DNA of 64,000 nucleotides, taken from NCBI RefSeq assembly GCF_000208745.1, contig NC_030854.1, positions 7,110,703-7,174,702 of the forward strand. Reading direction: 5' to 3'. Below are positions 36,304 to 49,134 of this stretch, piece after piece. Made by a program: the position numbers and the translations under genes. The notes beneath the pieces were generated by a model, which was not told where the DNA came from, made no database searches, and saw only the letters and a list, made by a program, of their open reading frames with translations. The DNA is from Theobroma cacao (lineage: Eukaryota; Streptophyta; Magnoliopsida; Malvales; Malvaceae). How positions within the stretch are numbered: the first letter of the stretch is position 1; each line of letters opens with the position of its first letter.

Positions 36304-36750
36304 ATTTCAAGAAAAAAAAAGATAAGTGAAGCTCACCTATCATTGGCTGTAAATTTCCTTTTGATTGCAATTTTTTGGGTTTAGCCATTATTTTGTTTTC
36401 GTTGCTTTTACGGTATTCTATTAGTAACTTAGTTTCATGTGAATATTTACTACTTTTGGAAAGATAACTTGTAAATATTTGTGCTAGAGCTTTTTACATT
36501 GGGAGCTTTTTACATTGGAAATTTTCATAGTATTTTTAATTTCTAGTGGGTCTTTTCCAACTGTCATGCCACAGCAGATGTTTTGTTGATTACTCTATAT
36601 AATGTTGAATGCAGTTAATTATTTTTTGGATTCTGTGATTATTTTGATATGCTATCATTATATTTTGTTATTGCCTCCCTTTTTCGTGCTTTCACTACTT
36701 TAATTTCCAAGACTTAGGCTATTGCTATTTTTTGTTTCACCATATGGATT

Positions 36751-37700
36751 ATGTCACGAAATGTAAAGGGCTTGGAGTGCTTTATTAAGATTAGAATGGC
36801 CAAGAAAGAAGTCAATAACTAAAAGGTAGATATGCTTATAATCCAAGAACCTAACCTTCCAAACATTGCTGATAATATTGTTGAGCATTTATGGTCCACA
36901 AGTTGTCTGAAGTGGGTTTATAGTCCAATAAAGGGTAGAATTGGTGGTTTTCTCATTATTTGGGACAAATCTATGTTCTCTAGCTCGACAGTGATCATAC
37001 GTGATAGATTTATGCTTATGGCATAAAGGGCACGAATATTTTATGGGATGAGCTTTGAGCCCTCAAATCTATTCATGTATACAGGAACTTTAATACAATC
37101 AAAAGTAATAAGAAAAGAATGGGATTCACAATGACTTGTACAGGTGCTGTCGACTTTAATGATTTCATTTTTTATTGTGAATTAACTTAATTGCCTCTTG
37201 AAGGTAAAAGTTTACTTAGTTTAGCTCAGATGTAAAACGCAGTCGTTTGGACTGCTTTTTTTATTTCTTTCAAGTGGCTTTTTCAATTTTGGTCCCTTCG
37301 ATAGTAATGCTATAGAAGACTCTTGTTTGACCATTTGTCATATACTTCTTTATTCCAAAGATCTTAATTGTGCATTTAGACCATTGTGGTTTTTGGACTG
37401 CTAGTGTTTAGCAAATAATTTTATTGAGACCATCTACGATAAATGGAAATGCATGGAAATGGAAGGGAATGCGGGCTTTTGTCTCAAGGTGAAACTTAAT
37501 TGTCTCTAATCCTTTTTTAGGCATTGAAAGAGGTTTTTGGGAATGTTGATTCCATTATTAATGTTATGGAGTGCAAATTGAATGTCTTAGATGAGATTGG
37601 TAACTCTAAGGATCTCACCCTGGATAAATTTGCTACCAAAAAATACATTATGAAGTTGTTATAGACATCCACAAGGAATAGGGAATCTATTTAAAGGAAA
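36751..37700 (+). pseudogene. LINE ORF2 endonuclease domain
   Basis: Starts MSRNVKGLECFIKIRMAKKEV, equivalent to the WNVRGLG start of plant LINE ORF2. Next is VDMLIIQEPNLP, holding the catalytic Glu of the IQE motif, and WVYSPIKGRIGGFLIIWDKSMFSSSTVIIRDRFMLM (36832-37026). Later motifs (for example FNDFI and WTRG.S) are hard to place because of frameshifts. It would nick target DNA for target-primed reverse transcription. Confidence 0.75.
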
Positions 37701-37959
37701 AAATCATGCATCTAGTGGATTCATGAAGGTGACAAGAACACCAAATTCTTCCAATGGAAGGTGAAAGCTTGATCATGATACAATTTCATGGGTGGTATCA
37801 TGTGGAATGCCTCTTAGATCAAAGCCTAAGGAAGTGTAAGAAGCTACCTTTGAGTACTTTAGAAGATTGTTGTATAGTGATCATTGGTCGTATTCTTTTC
37901 ATGCACTTCCTTTTAAAAAGATGTCCAAGTGTGATGCATTAAACCTTAAGGCACCCATC

Positions 37960-39640
37960 ACTATGGAAGAGCTTCGAAGTGCAATATGGGATGGTTATGG
38001 CTTTAAGGCTACTGAGCCTAATGGTTTTTAATTTAAATTTCTTTAAGAAATCTTAGTTTTTAGTACATGTTGAACTTTTAAATTTGTCTTTGAGTTTTTT
38101 ATGATAAAGAGACTTAAGAAAGACATAAACTATTCATTCATTGCCCTTCATTTTGAAGGTCCCAAATCCAACCACTCTTAAAAAGTATAGGGAGATTAAC
38201 CACATTAAATCTTTATACAAGATAATTGCAAAGCTCTTAACCAACCATCTCAAGTTTGTCAGTACCCGAGCATTTAGCTCATTGGTTGGTGTATGATCCT
38301 CTTGCCTAAAGAGTAGGGTTCAAATCCCCCTTCGCCCAATTATTAAAAAAAAAAAACCATCTCTAGTGTGTCATCTATACAGTGATCAATGACATTTAAA
38401 GTGCCTTCATCACTAGCTGTTAGATTTCAAATGGCATTGTGCTTGTAAATGAAATAATTAACAATATGCAAAAAGAGGCTCACAACAAAGGTGGTATCAT
38501 TCTCAAACTTGACATTGAGAAAGCTTTTAATTGTGTGGATTAGGACTTCTTTGTCATTATCATGGAATTCATGAGTTTTGGACTAAAATATCATATATGG
38601 ATTTATGAATGCATTTTTACTATTCGAGTCTTTATTTTGGTAAATGGGTCAAACCACATTTGAGTTCTCCATTCTTCACACACTTCAACAAGGGGACCTC
38701 CTTTCTCTATTTTTTTTTCATCATGGCAATTGAGACACTCCAATTTCTTCTCATATGGGCTAAACAACTATAGCTTTTTTGGGTAATAATCTCACTACAT
38801 TAAACATGGTTACCTCCCACCTTTAATTTGTTAAAGACACAATCATTTTCGTAAAGCTTAACCATAATGGCATAGTTAATGTTAGGTGATTGTTGCAATG
38901 TTATGAGCTTATTTTAGTACAAAATCAATTTTGATAAGTCTTGTGCATATCCAAGTAGTATCGACAATGACATAGGGATTGATACGGCTAATGTTCTACA
39001 ATATGGATTAGGTTCTCTACCTTTCATCTATTTAGGCTTACCTTTTGGCACCAAGCTAAGGAACCTCAAAACTTCAGACTCGGTGATAGATAAATTCAAG
39101 AACCACCTAGCATTTTGGCAAACGAAATATCTATCCTTTGAAGGAAGATTAACACTATTCTTAACTCACTACCTCTATATTACTTATTAGTTTTTCATGC
39201 ACCAAAAGGTATTATCAAGTGCATTGAGCAGCTGAGGAGATCGCTCTTATGAGGTGGGGGTTTGATAAGAGAAAGATTTCTAAGATCAAAAGGAGTGTAG
39301 TTTGCAAGCCAAAGAAATATGGAAAGTTTGGAATCACTAGTTTTTGCCATAAAAACACATTATTTTTATGCATATGGTGGTTAGGTATGGTGTGGAGGAG
39401 GATGCTCTATGGAGAAACCTTATTCTTAACAAGTATGGCAAAGGGAAAACTAGTTGGCTTACTTCAACTAGTGACCTAAGGTGAATGTCACCAACATGGA
39501 AAAACGTTATTAATCTTCCCCTCCCCAATGGCATGCATGGACTTGTTGGTTTTAACTCTTGTAGGTGGATTGTTAGGAATGACTCCAATGTTTACTTTTG
39601 GTAGGATAACTGGCTTTCTTTGCCACCCTTACTTAAAAAA
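37960..39640 (+). pseudogene. LINE ORF2 reverse transcriptase
   Basis: EELRSAIWDGYGFKATEPNGF, then VPNPTTLKKYREINHIKSLYKIIAKLLTNHL. After the SINE comes QSAFIT.CQISNGIVLVNEIINNM, GGIILKLDIEKAFNCVD (palm motif), TRGPPFS and FVKDTIIFVK, where FADDT is expected, so one catalytic Asp is lost. LPFGTKLRNLKT and AKYLSFEGRLTL-like segments follow near 39050-39150. Confidence 0.85.
38255..38354 (+). mobile_element. tRNA-derived SINE in LINE RT
   Basis: A 100-bp insert with box A-like TTTAGCTCATTGGTTGG (about 38272-38288), box B GGGTTCAAATCCC (38316-38328) and a poly-A tail. It is flanked by AACCATCTCAAG (38243-38254) and AACCATCTCTAG (38355-38366), a 12-bp TSD with one mismatch. Removing it brings LTNHL and CVIYTVIND..SAFIT into one LINE frame. 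The cloverleaf is incomplete, so it is not a tRNA gene. Confidence 0.85.
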
Positions 39641-39859
39641 ACATACCTCACCTTTTTTTGATAACACTAGACAAGGATGCCAAGGTAATTAACCTATGGA
39701 ATGTTGGAGTGGGCAATTTCTTTCTAGAGAGTCTTATACTCAAGGGAGTTTGATTCTTATAATATTATGTTAATGCTTGGCAAGGAAGAAAAACTAATAT
39801 GAAAGCATAATCCAAAATGGAGTTTCTTGATTAAGGCCCTCACATCCTTGTTCAACTTT

Positions 39860-40682
39860 AATCACGGTGATTGGCAAGTTTATTCTTTTCCTTGTGGAAA
39901 ATCACCATTCCCCATAAGGTTCAGTGTTTCATTTTGTTGGCCATACTTCACTCTATACTAACCAAGCCATTCCTAAAAGAAAGGGGAGTTCATTTTGATA
40001 ATGCCCAACTATCATACATTTGGTACAAATATGAGATTGAGACTTGTTCGCATGTTCTCTTGACTTGCACTTTCAACTAGACTGTTTAGTCCATTGTACT
40101 TAGTTAATGGAGAATTTCATGGGTGGTTCCGAAGTCCATAACCACTCACATCTAGTCTAAGGAAGATTGTATTCATGACAAAAGAACGTGAAGGCGATGG
40201 ATTATGATATGTAGGTATGCTCTTTGGTCATTATGGTTAGTTAGGAATGAAATGATTTTCAAAGGGAAATAGTGTGAAAGTATGGAGATATTTTTCCTCA
40301 TCAAAATGTGCTCTCTTTTATGGATTGTACATTTGATGGAGCAGACTTGATTGACGAAATTGGGTGGTGGCAAGAACGTTGGAAGTCTAGCAAAAGTTAT
40401 GTTCCCATTCATAGAAGACTTAACATATCATGGTATCCTTAACATGTTAAAGAGTACAAATTCAACGTTGATGGTTCCGTTAGGGAAAAATTGGGTCTTC
40501 TAGGCTGTGAAAGGTCCTTCATGACGTGAATGACTATATTGTTGGGGTTTTCTTTTGACTTTTAGGCACTTAAGGTTCTAATTATATGGAAATCATGATG
40601 ATAAAACATGTTTTACAATTATTCTCTTCTTCCCTCTATATGGATATGAAATTTGATTATGCAGTTGCAATCTCATAGGCTT
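39860..40682 (+). pseudogene. LINE ORF2 zf-RVT and first half of RNase H
   Basis: LWKITIPHKVQCFILLAILHSILTKPFLKERGVHFDNAQLSYIWYKYEIETCSHVLLTC is a zf-RVT domain. Then LKSTNSTLMVP (NVDGS-like RNase H start) near 40450 and YMEIMMIKHVLQLFSSSLYMDMKFDYAVAIS near 40590-40670, matching A-L-x-L-A..LG and ES-D motifs of plant LINE RNase H. The domain is cut by LTR D and completed at 49135-49251. Confidence 0.8.
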
Positions 40683-41063
40683 TGTCAAGACCCAAACCCA
40701 GGGGCGATGACTAGTGCACGAGCCCAGCAAGCAAGCCCACTAGATTCGAGCAAGCTTCAAAGTTCATATTCAAACATACATAGGCCAAGGAATTCAATCA
40801 TTAAATATTCATAATAAATTCAAATAAAATACAATATCACTGGCTCAATTTCCATACAAATAGTAATAGGGCCATACGTTGTCTATCCAACAGGTTCATA
40901 TATATATATTAACCCTTGATACACCATATAACATGGCACTTAGTGCTTACACACATTAAACACAGCAAAAGGCTTTAATTGACTCAGCGAAGTGACCAAA
41001 ACGAATAACCTATTAGATACCAAAATTAGTCTATCGTTGGACAACCTTTACCACAAAGCTTTG

Positions 41064-44000
41064 TGTGAAATCCCACCTTGAGTAAGAGCATAAGTTAGGA
41101 AATCCTTGGGTGAGAATATAGATTATATGTTTTGAACATCAAACTTAGATTGAAACTTCAAAAGAATTATTGACACTTTTTATTATCTGTCACTTTTGAA
41201 GTAAAAAATTTTCTAAGTTTGGACGGGGTTAAAATATGTGATTTTTGTATAACAATCTTTTGAAAAAAAAAATGGCGATAATGATTCCTTTGATTTTTAG
41301 ATGATCAAAAATGATTTTTCCATAATTTTTGAAGCACATTTGCTATGATAAATGGGAACCGCAAATTTAATATTAGTTGAACTTTTTTTTTTATTTTGTT
41401 CTTGAAACCAAAATTTAGATTTTGATTCTTATGGATTTTGATTTTTTTGATATTTTTATTGAATCCAAATGGGGAGTTGTTTGCTTATTTACATTAAAAT
41501 CTTAAGTAAATGGAGAGTAAAAAGTAAAGAAAACATTTACTTTAATGGTATTTAATGTAAATAAGCTGGGCAGGTTTTATAGACAATCTGTCTCAGAAAA
41601 CTACATTGTGTCTCAAATGTATCGATACATTTAGCCCATAATGGGTCTAATGAACATGTATCGATACATGTTCATAATGTATCGATACGTTTTCCCCATA
41701 ACAAAATGCATCGAGACATGAGCCAATGTATCGATACATTCCATAGATTTCAAAAAATAAAAGGGTAAAAATGTATTTTTATACCCTAACCTATAAATAT
41801 AACACATTTTTTGAGGGTTGGCAATCCTTAGTTGCATTTGCAAGGTAAAACACCTATTCTTAAGCTCTTTTAATTCATTTTTGGCCCAAAATTCCATTTT
41901 TATGATTCTAAAGTTTAGTTTTGAGTTTTTATGGAAAAAGATGACATTTTTAGATTTTAAATCTTTTGGTTTTGGATTTTCAAAACTTAAATAGTTGTTT
42001 TATTTCCCAGATTTTCTGTTGGTGGTTAAATCTTAAAAGCTTTGTGATTTCCTTATGCATTTAAGCTCACCTATGGCAAGAATGGAACATTTATGGGTTT
42101 CTAAGCATGGGTTTCAACTAGAAAATTAGTTTAGCCTAAATCGAGTAGTTTCGAAAGCACCTTGAATGATTATTACGAAATTCTTATTCTATGAAATGAT
42201 TATAATGAATGTTGTTTGATAGGAACACATGAAAACTCCATAAATTTCGTCGAAACGGAGTTATGATTGGAGCTAGGAATTGAATCTCTAACTAGGTGAG
42301 TGGGTACACCACTTCCAAATTATATTGATATGTAAAGCTAGCGTGATTTCTTTGAAAAGGATTATTTATGTATGTTGAAATGATATCTCTAAAGTGGTTA
42401 TCAAAGGATTTGAGTTTGAAGAATAAAAAATGATTTTTAAAGAAAAACAGATTCTTGGTGATTGTGATATGATTAATGCAATGGTTTTCAAATTGTTTAC
42501 GAATCTACTATGTATGTAAATACTCAACTATGTATTAGTTTTCAGCAAGGGGGTACAACCACCTTATATTTGAAGTCCACTCGATTACTCCAATCTTTGG
42601 ACTAGTGTGGGTACGAGATATTGTATGCTTATTTATAGATGCTATAATGTGCATGTTTGGTATGACGAATGCCATAAGATTATGTACATGATGTAAATTC
42701 CATATACCGTATGAGATGATTAAGTATGCATGATGTATACTGTAAGATTGTATATATGATGTAAATTTCATATACCATATGAGGTGATTAAGTATGCATG
42801 ATAAATGCCATGAGATAATGTATAAGATGTATATTCCGTATACTACATAAGATGATTGAGAAAGCATGATGAATGTCATGAGATTATGTATATGATGTAT
42901 TTTCCATATACCTTATGAGATGAGTAAGCTAGTATGTGAAGGACATTCCTTATACCTAATGCTACAAGTGTGAGAACTCTTTGAGTGCGATTAGTTCAAC
43001 TCTCATGAGGTGCAAGTGATGACTTCACTTCTATGATGCATCATAAACATCCAAGGTGCAGTGGGACTATACATTGTCAGCCCAAGGCTGATGGGGGACA
43101 TACCATCCCAAACTATGAGCTTAACGTTAATGGAATGATCATAATTATTATGTTTATAGCATGTTACATTGTAATGTTGTTTGAGTATTGTTCTTAATTT
43201 GTACTCTATGTTGACATGAAAATGTGATTATGAAGAAGTTTGAGCCTTCGAGAAAGTCCTAAGAGGTAAGGGAACTTAGTGAATAGAAAAAATGGAGGAT
43301 TTTGTTTAGAAATTTGGGTTCTAGGCTGAAAGTATCGATACATAAGGGTTAAGTATCGATACATTTCAAGTAGAATGCTTTAGGAGGCTTTTTGTGTGAA
43401 ATGTATCAATACATTTTACTAATATATCTATAGATGTATGAAAGTATCGATACATTCAAGAAGGCATCAATAGTTTTGGTGCAGAATAGGTTGTTTGATT
43501 GAATTTGATGAGAATTTCAAAGGTAAAGGATTTCCAAAGGTCTATATTGACATGTTTTCATATGAATACTATTCAAATGTGTTCAAATAACATGTTTTGT
43601 GAATTCTATGATAAAATTATTTATGTAAGACATGAGATTACAAGTGTATGTTTACGAAATACTCTATTCCCTGGCTTGCCCCTTCCCGCATCCACTCAGG
43701 GAGCCTTTGTGACTCACACGTTATTTTCCCTATTTCTTTTGTTGCAGACCAGTGATAGTGGTTAATAGCAACTAGTGTCGCAGCTACTAGTGTCCGGTCT
43801 TCATTCTTTAGTAGGTGTTTAGTAGCCACTTGATGCCTAAAGGGTCGATCATGTTTTACTGACGAGTCGATCTTTTACTTTATGTTTATTTTTACAGACT
43901 ATGAAAACGTTTATGTTAATGTTGCCAATGTTGGGCATTTTAAATTGATAATATTATGTATGAGATTATGAAGATGGCTCGAAAGCCTACATGGACACCC

Positions 44001-44302
44001 GAGGGTGTTGTTGATAGTAAATGTCAATGTGCACCATGATAGTCTCACTTTTCATATATATATATATGTATACCAAATGCTTGAGCTTATACAATTAAGT
44101 TGAAAAGTTCCTTAATTGTAAAATGAGTTTTATGACTACATGCATTATGGTTTTGTTTGTAAATGGGTGTTATACGATGCTTCTGCATGTAATGAGGAAT
44201 TGTTTAATGAGGTTATGGTAAAAGGCTTGCTTAAGCCTAACAAGTTATGCTCGTCTGGGTCCATGTGCCGGTCACGATCCCTCCTAGAATTAGGATGTGA
44301 CT
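41064..44302 (+). mobile_element. Solo LTR E (plus), nested in LTR D
   Basis: Starts TGTGAAATCCCACC and ends near GTGCCGGTCACGATCCC...TTAGGATGTGAC, the counterpart of the GGTCATGGC...GGTCGTGAC end of the other LTRs. It matches truncated LTR F (13372-15060) at several landmarks. It has five ATGTATCGATACAT-type palindromes at 41617-41739 and four more at 43325-43460, plus a 68-bp tandem array. No coding region; the ORFs at 42535-42879 and 43499-43765 have no known domain. A clear TSD was not found (CTTTG against CTCTA). Confidence 0.65.
42661..42930. repeat. 68-bp tandem array in LTR E
   Basis: Four units built on CATATACC.TATGAGATGATTAAG and GCATGATG.AT..CATGAGATTATGTA. The CATATA/CGTATA landmark recurs at 42701, 42769, 42837 and 42905, exactly 68 bases apart. 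One unit is visible in LTR F near 14890-14970. Confidence 0.9.
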
Positions 44303-44401
44303 CTATGGCCTATTTATCTTCACATGGTATACAAATGGGTGAGTACTATAACACTCAGTGAGTGGTGAACATAAACAAAATCATATATGTTTATATAAAA
44401 T

Positions 44402-44430
44402 ACACACACACACACACATATATATATATA
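44402..44430. repeat. (AC)n(AT)n microsatellite
   Basis: Eight AC units followed by about six AT units, inside the middle piece of LTR D. Confidence 0.95.
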
Positions 44431-45388
44431 AGTAAAATATATGCACTTTTAGTGCAACTAGATGTTCTAGGAAACATCTCCTAATGTAGAGCATATCATT
44501 ATCCTTAAATCTCCAATATGAGGGCATATCGTCATCATCAATGTCTTCAAAGGTCATCACACATATTGTTAGACTTACCTTCGAAGCTAATCAAAGTTAT
44601 TCAAGTCATTCTCCATGGCACACTATAGTTGTCGGAGTATCACATCAGAATCATATCACATTTATCTAAGCCTCTCCATGGCTATCTCACATCATTAATA
44701 AATTAAATCGATGAGTGGTCCTCCCCTGGACACAGTCAGATCACGCACGGTGGCCAATCAGTGGAGAATCAGATTATGCTCAGGGCAAAGTTGCTAACGG
44801 AGAAAAGGATCACGCATTTGTCAAAGCAATAGTAAGAGAACAGATCACTCACAATGCCAAAGTAGTTGGTGAAGAACAAATCATCGATCGAAGTAAACTC
44901 CTGATGTCGGCATCACTCGAAGTAATATCAACGATGGCATCAAAGCACTGCAGGTGGGAATCACAGGTGGGATTAGTGCCATTGTCCTTGCTTACCACCA
45001 TTTCTATAGGCACACAAATAGTCACAGAGGGGTAGAAATCCACTCAACTACAAATCAGATCAACGTTCGAAATTCATTCCACGAATGGAACACAAAACCA
45101 CAAACAAGGCTCTCATACCTTTATCATTACATCTTTCCTTTCCAAACCACAAATCACATTTGTTGAGCTTCAATTGTCTTAAGCTTGGTAAAGTTCTAAT
45201 GGCCTCTAAGTCCCATGGCATTATTCAATCAATTCATCTCAACATATCATTCACCTAGGGTAATCTACTCCCAAAGGTTCATCATAGCCTCCAGATGTCC
45301 TAGTCTAGGCACACATAGCGTAGGCCACCCATGTGGTTCACATCACAATGCAATCACATACAATTCACCTATATACAAATACACATAT

Positions 45389-47928
45389 TGTCACGACCTA
45401 AATCTCGGGCCATGACCGGCGCATGGGCCCAATGGACGTAGTCCACTAAGCCAAAGCACGCCTATTAATATAACCTTTTTACCATTCCATTAAAAGTTGC
45501 TAAGTCACATTTTATAACTTTGAATCAAAATAATATTAAACATTGCCATCTCATAGTGGCATACCAATCAAGTGTACATTATCTACAACATGTATCTTAA
45601 TAATTTGCATCAAGTTTGTCTATACATCTCAAAAAGAAAACTCGATTCCCAACGGAGACACCCGAGTGATGTATGGCTACTGAATGCCGAGATACCTACT
45701 AAGGAAACGAATCTACAAGGGCACCTTGACCTAATTACCGACTGCCTCTTGATCTGAAAACATGAAGTTGAAAACAGTGAGTATAAACCCAGTGAGTGAA
45801 CAAGAAAGGGAAAAAGCATACCATAAGGAATGTTTAATGAAATCATGATGCATTCATTTTTCAAAACAAAGCAATTTATTTTTGTTCTTATTAAACCCTT
45901 CATGTAAACCCCACATGAGAAAAATATCACTTATTTAAAAGAGTCCATGCTCAACAAAGGATTTGGAGAGTGAAACTTTAATAGCATTCATACGAATCAA
46001 GTCAAATAAATGACGGGTCTTCGTTGTAGCGGAAAGGCATTATCGCTGCAGCGAGAATGAATTTTTGCTGTAGTGACACTGAACTTAAATTATCATCTAG
46101 CCGAGGGTTTCTCACCAAACCTCCTCGTTTTAAACTTAATTCATTTATTCTTTAATGTTGGAAGTCCATGCTCAATTATGGTACCAAAGAAATGGAAAAT
46201 AGGGCAGCAATCGAATCAAATGAGGAGTAAAACAAAAAGTTTTTCGTTGCAACGAAATTCATTCTCGCTGCAGTAAAATTTCTAGTCTCAAACAGAAAGT
46301 TTCTCGCTACAGCGAGAAGCTACAGTAACATTCTCACTGCAACGAGATTACGGCCAGCACCACCCCTCCAAACTTGAGAGTTTTTCGCTGTAGCGAGAAA
46401 CAGAGCACTAGCAAAAATTCCCCCATTCCCTCAAGCAAAGGCCACCCTGTTGACATGACCAACACAACATGAAACTCATATAATTTCCCAAAGTTTAACA
46501 TGTCAAATTTCACATGCATTTCAACCATTTACATATTCATGAACTTTCTATAACACACATATCTATACATGTATATATATATATATTCATCATCAAACAC
46601 ACTCTCCCATCGTCATAAGCTCATGTGCACTCCCCACTAGCACATGACTGGGTCATCATCGGCTTATGTACACTTCTACTTGCACATAGCCGGGTCCACA
46701 TCAACATACAAAGAAGCACCCAATGCATATCATGCATATTATCATATTGTGATAACACATAAACCATTGTATAGCACATTTTCACAATATAAAATCTCTT
46801 CACCAAAAGCTTGTTCCCAAGGTACATTTTGAAAGGAAAAATGGATAAAATCTTTCAAATGTTTGTACAATTGCATTCATATTCCCAAAACAAATTTTTG
46901 AAATGCAAGTCCACTCACCGATATTGTTGAGCCTTTAACCGACTCTAACTTCACTAATGGTCCAATTGGGATGGTGTGGCTTCTTTGGAACCTATCATCA
47001 CATTAACATCACCATTAATTCAAGCCACATACTTACAAATTCTAAAAGTGATCTCTTAGTTAGCTTTCAATTGCCATTTAAATGGCTATCCATTTTCACA
47101 ATCCTATCACTTTAAAGTGAATTAACAATCTCAACTACAAAATATTCACAAATTCAAATCTCTAATCATTCTCAACACTAAAATTTCAACTCTAATTTAC
47201 TACTCACTTTAATAGCTTTGAAACTTTGAAATTCTTTCCAACAATTCTCCAAACTATTGTAAAGCTTCCTCTTTCTCTCTCTAAAACACCTAACTAGTGA
47301 GAGAGTGTATGGACACAAGATTTTTTTTTCAAAGGTTTTAAAGTGAGAGAATGGAAGAGCACAAGGGTTTATGGAAAGGGTGCACCAAAAGCATGAAATT
47401 TGGAGCTAGAGAGAGAAAGTTATGAAAATTTCATATCAAGCTTCCATGGAGGATGGAAGCAACGTGAGATGGAAGAAGAAGAAGAAGAAAAGCTGCTAGA
47501 GAATGTAGAAGCTGCTGGAAGGAAGAGATATTTATAGCCCATGCTTATTCACTCCACTTAAATTACCAAAATGCCCCTCCACAAATTAGCTTATTCTCCT
47601 CTAATCTTTTATGCAATCCTTTTACTCTTTCGACACTGGGACAAAGTCCATAATGGTCTAGAAATGCTTGGGTTCATGAAAACTTAAAAATTCTAACTCG
47701 AGGTGAAAAATGGCCATTTTACCCCTACCGTGAAAATCATTAAAATTTTTGTTTCCTTGTCATTTTACCCATATTTTCATCATTCATTTATGCCTTAGGC
47801 CTACTTAGGCCATAATATTGTTTAAAATCTTACTTTTATTGGCTCACTAAGGAAATGATGAAATTACCCCTGATAAGGGATATCGTGTATATTACTAACT
47901 ATGAGTCTATAAAAGTCAAGGTCTCACA
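45389..47928 (-). mobile_element. Solo LTR C, gypsy type, TSD CATAT
   Basis: Plus-strand ends TGTCACGACC and GGTCTCACA, flanked by CATAT at 45384-45388 and 47929-47933. Same family as LTR B: shared CGAGACACCT/CGAGATACCT and AACATGAA.TTGAAAA regions, CTCGCTGCAGCGAG palindromes (46022-46402), TCTATAACACACA and a short TA microsatellite (46570-46585). It lies within the minus LTR D. No gag or pol; the ORFs inside have no known domains. Confidence 0.9.
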
Positions 47929-49134
47929 CATATATTGTTCTCTAGCCTAGGTTCATTCGTCTAAACATACATATTTCATTCTAATACCATGGCAGCGCAC
48001 TTATAGTGCGTTATGCATTACGTGCATTTAACTTAAATCCCACACACTTAGCCTCCGACCATCGTCTAGCTTGCTAATGAGTCAATTTAACTCTATTTCC
48101 CCCTTTAAACAGATCAGACCATCAAAAGACTAATTATTCCTAGCTTTCAAAAAATACCAACTTTTCACACAATGAACTACATCTTAGCAATCCAACTATT
48201 TAAGCTTAAATCCTTCATTAATGAGCTAAACCCATACCTTAGAAGTTAGATTGCATGAGTTTTAGCTCAAAATTCCCAATCCAAGCCAAGGAGGGAAAAA
48301 TACCAAATCTGGAGAAAAGTCAAATTCAAAGTTATTAACTAATTTAATTAGAAAATAATTAGTTAAAAACGTTAAATCTTACCTCCATAATGGTTTTCAA
48401 AGCTCAAAATAGCTTCAAACTGCTTAGAAATTCAATTTGGAGGGTTAAGGTCTCGAACTTTTTAGAGAAAGGAAGAGAAAGCTGAGAGAAAGAGTTGGGT
48501 GATATGGCCTGAAATCCCTTTTTATTTTTGCCTTTCCTCTTTGATGTATCAATAAATTTAGGCAATGTATCGATCCATTTGCCCTAATTTCAAATGAATG
48601 TATTGATATATTGGGGAAATGTATTGATACTTTTCCCCATGGGTGCTCTCTGCTTCAAATGTATCGATATATTTGGACAATGTATCTATACATGTTCATA
48701 TTTGGCCAAATCTATACATTCTCAAATGTGTGATACAATATTCTTCCTTAGGTCTTTGTTGTTCATCTTGCCATGTATGCATCGATACATTAGGGTATGT
48801 ATCGATAGTTTCACCTCTGTAGGTGTTTCTAAACTTCCCAAAAGCTTCAAAAATCTAAGTTTAACACTCCAATAGTATTCTCGATTGATATTGCACCTCA
48901 AATCATTCATTTAAATTAATCCCATACTCATAAACCCACAAACATAATATCAAACTTAAATCAAAACCTCAAATTATGAGATTCATCACATATTTCCTCA
49001 AATTTGTCTAAGTGCCAATATGTACACTCTTAAACACTAGGCATACATATCCCATCATCAAAGTCCTTAAGATTCCACATATTTTAAAAATCGTTCTTAG
49101 TTTACATAAAATATGGAAGTGTTATAGGCTCACA

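Larger units (their letters stand above)
40683..49134 (-). mobile_element. Solo LTR D (minus) with two nested solo LTRs
   Basis: It begins TGTCAAGACCCAAACCCAGG, like other minus LTRs here (TGTCACGACCC), and ends near GGAAGTGTTATAGGCTCACA. The three pieces (40683-41063, 44303-45388, 47929-49134) would form an LTR of about 2.7 kb. AGGCT at 40677-40681 and 49126-49130 could be the TSD, and LINE RNase H continues in frame across it (AIS.A...VQKGHWDKW), but this gives non-canonical ends. The canonical TG...CA choice leaves an imperfect TSD. The 47934-49134 part carries eight variants of ATGTATCGATACAT. Confidence 0.7.

Noticed and set aside
38255..38354. Possible tRNA gene
   Set aside because: Box A and B are present, but there is no complete cloverleaf, and the poly-A tail and TSD show a SINE.
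42661..42930. CRISPR-like regularly spaced repeats
   Set aside because: The whole 68-bp unit is repeated with no unique spacers, and this is plant DNA.
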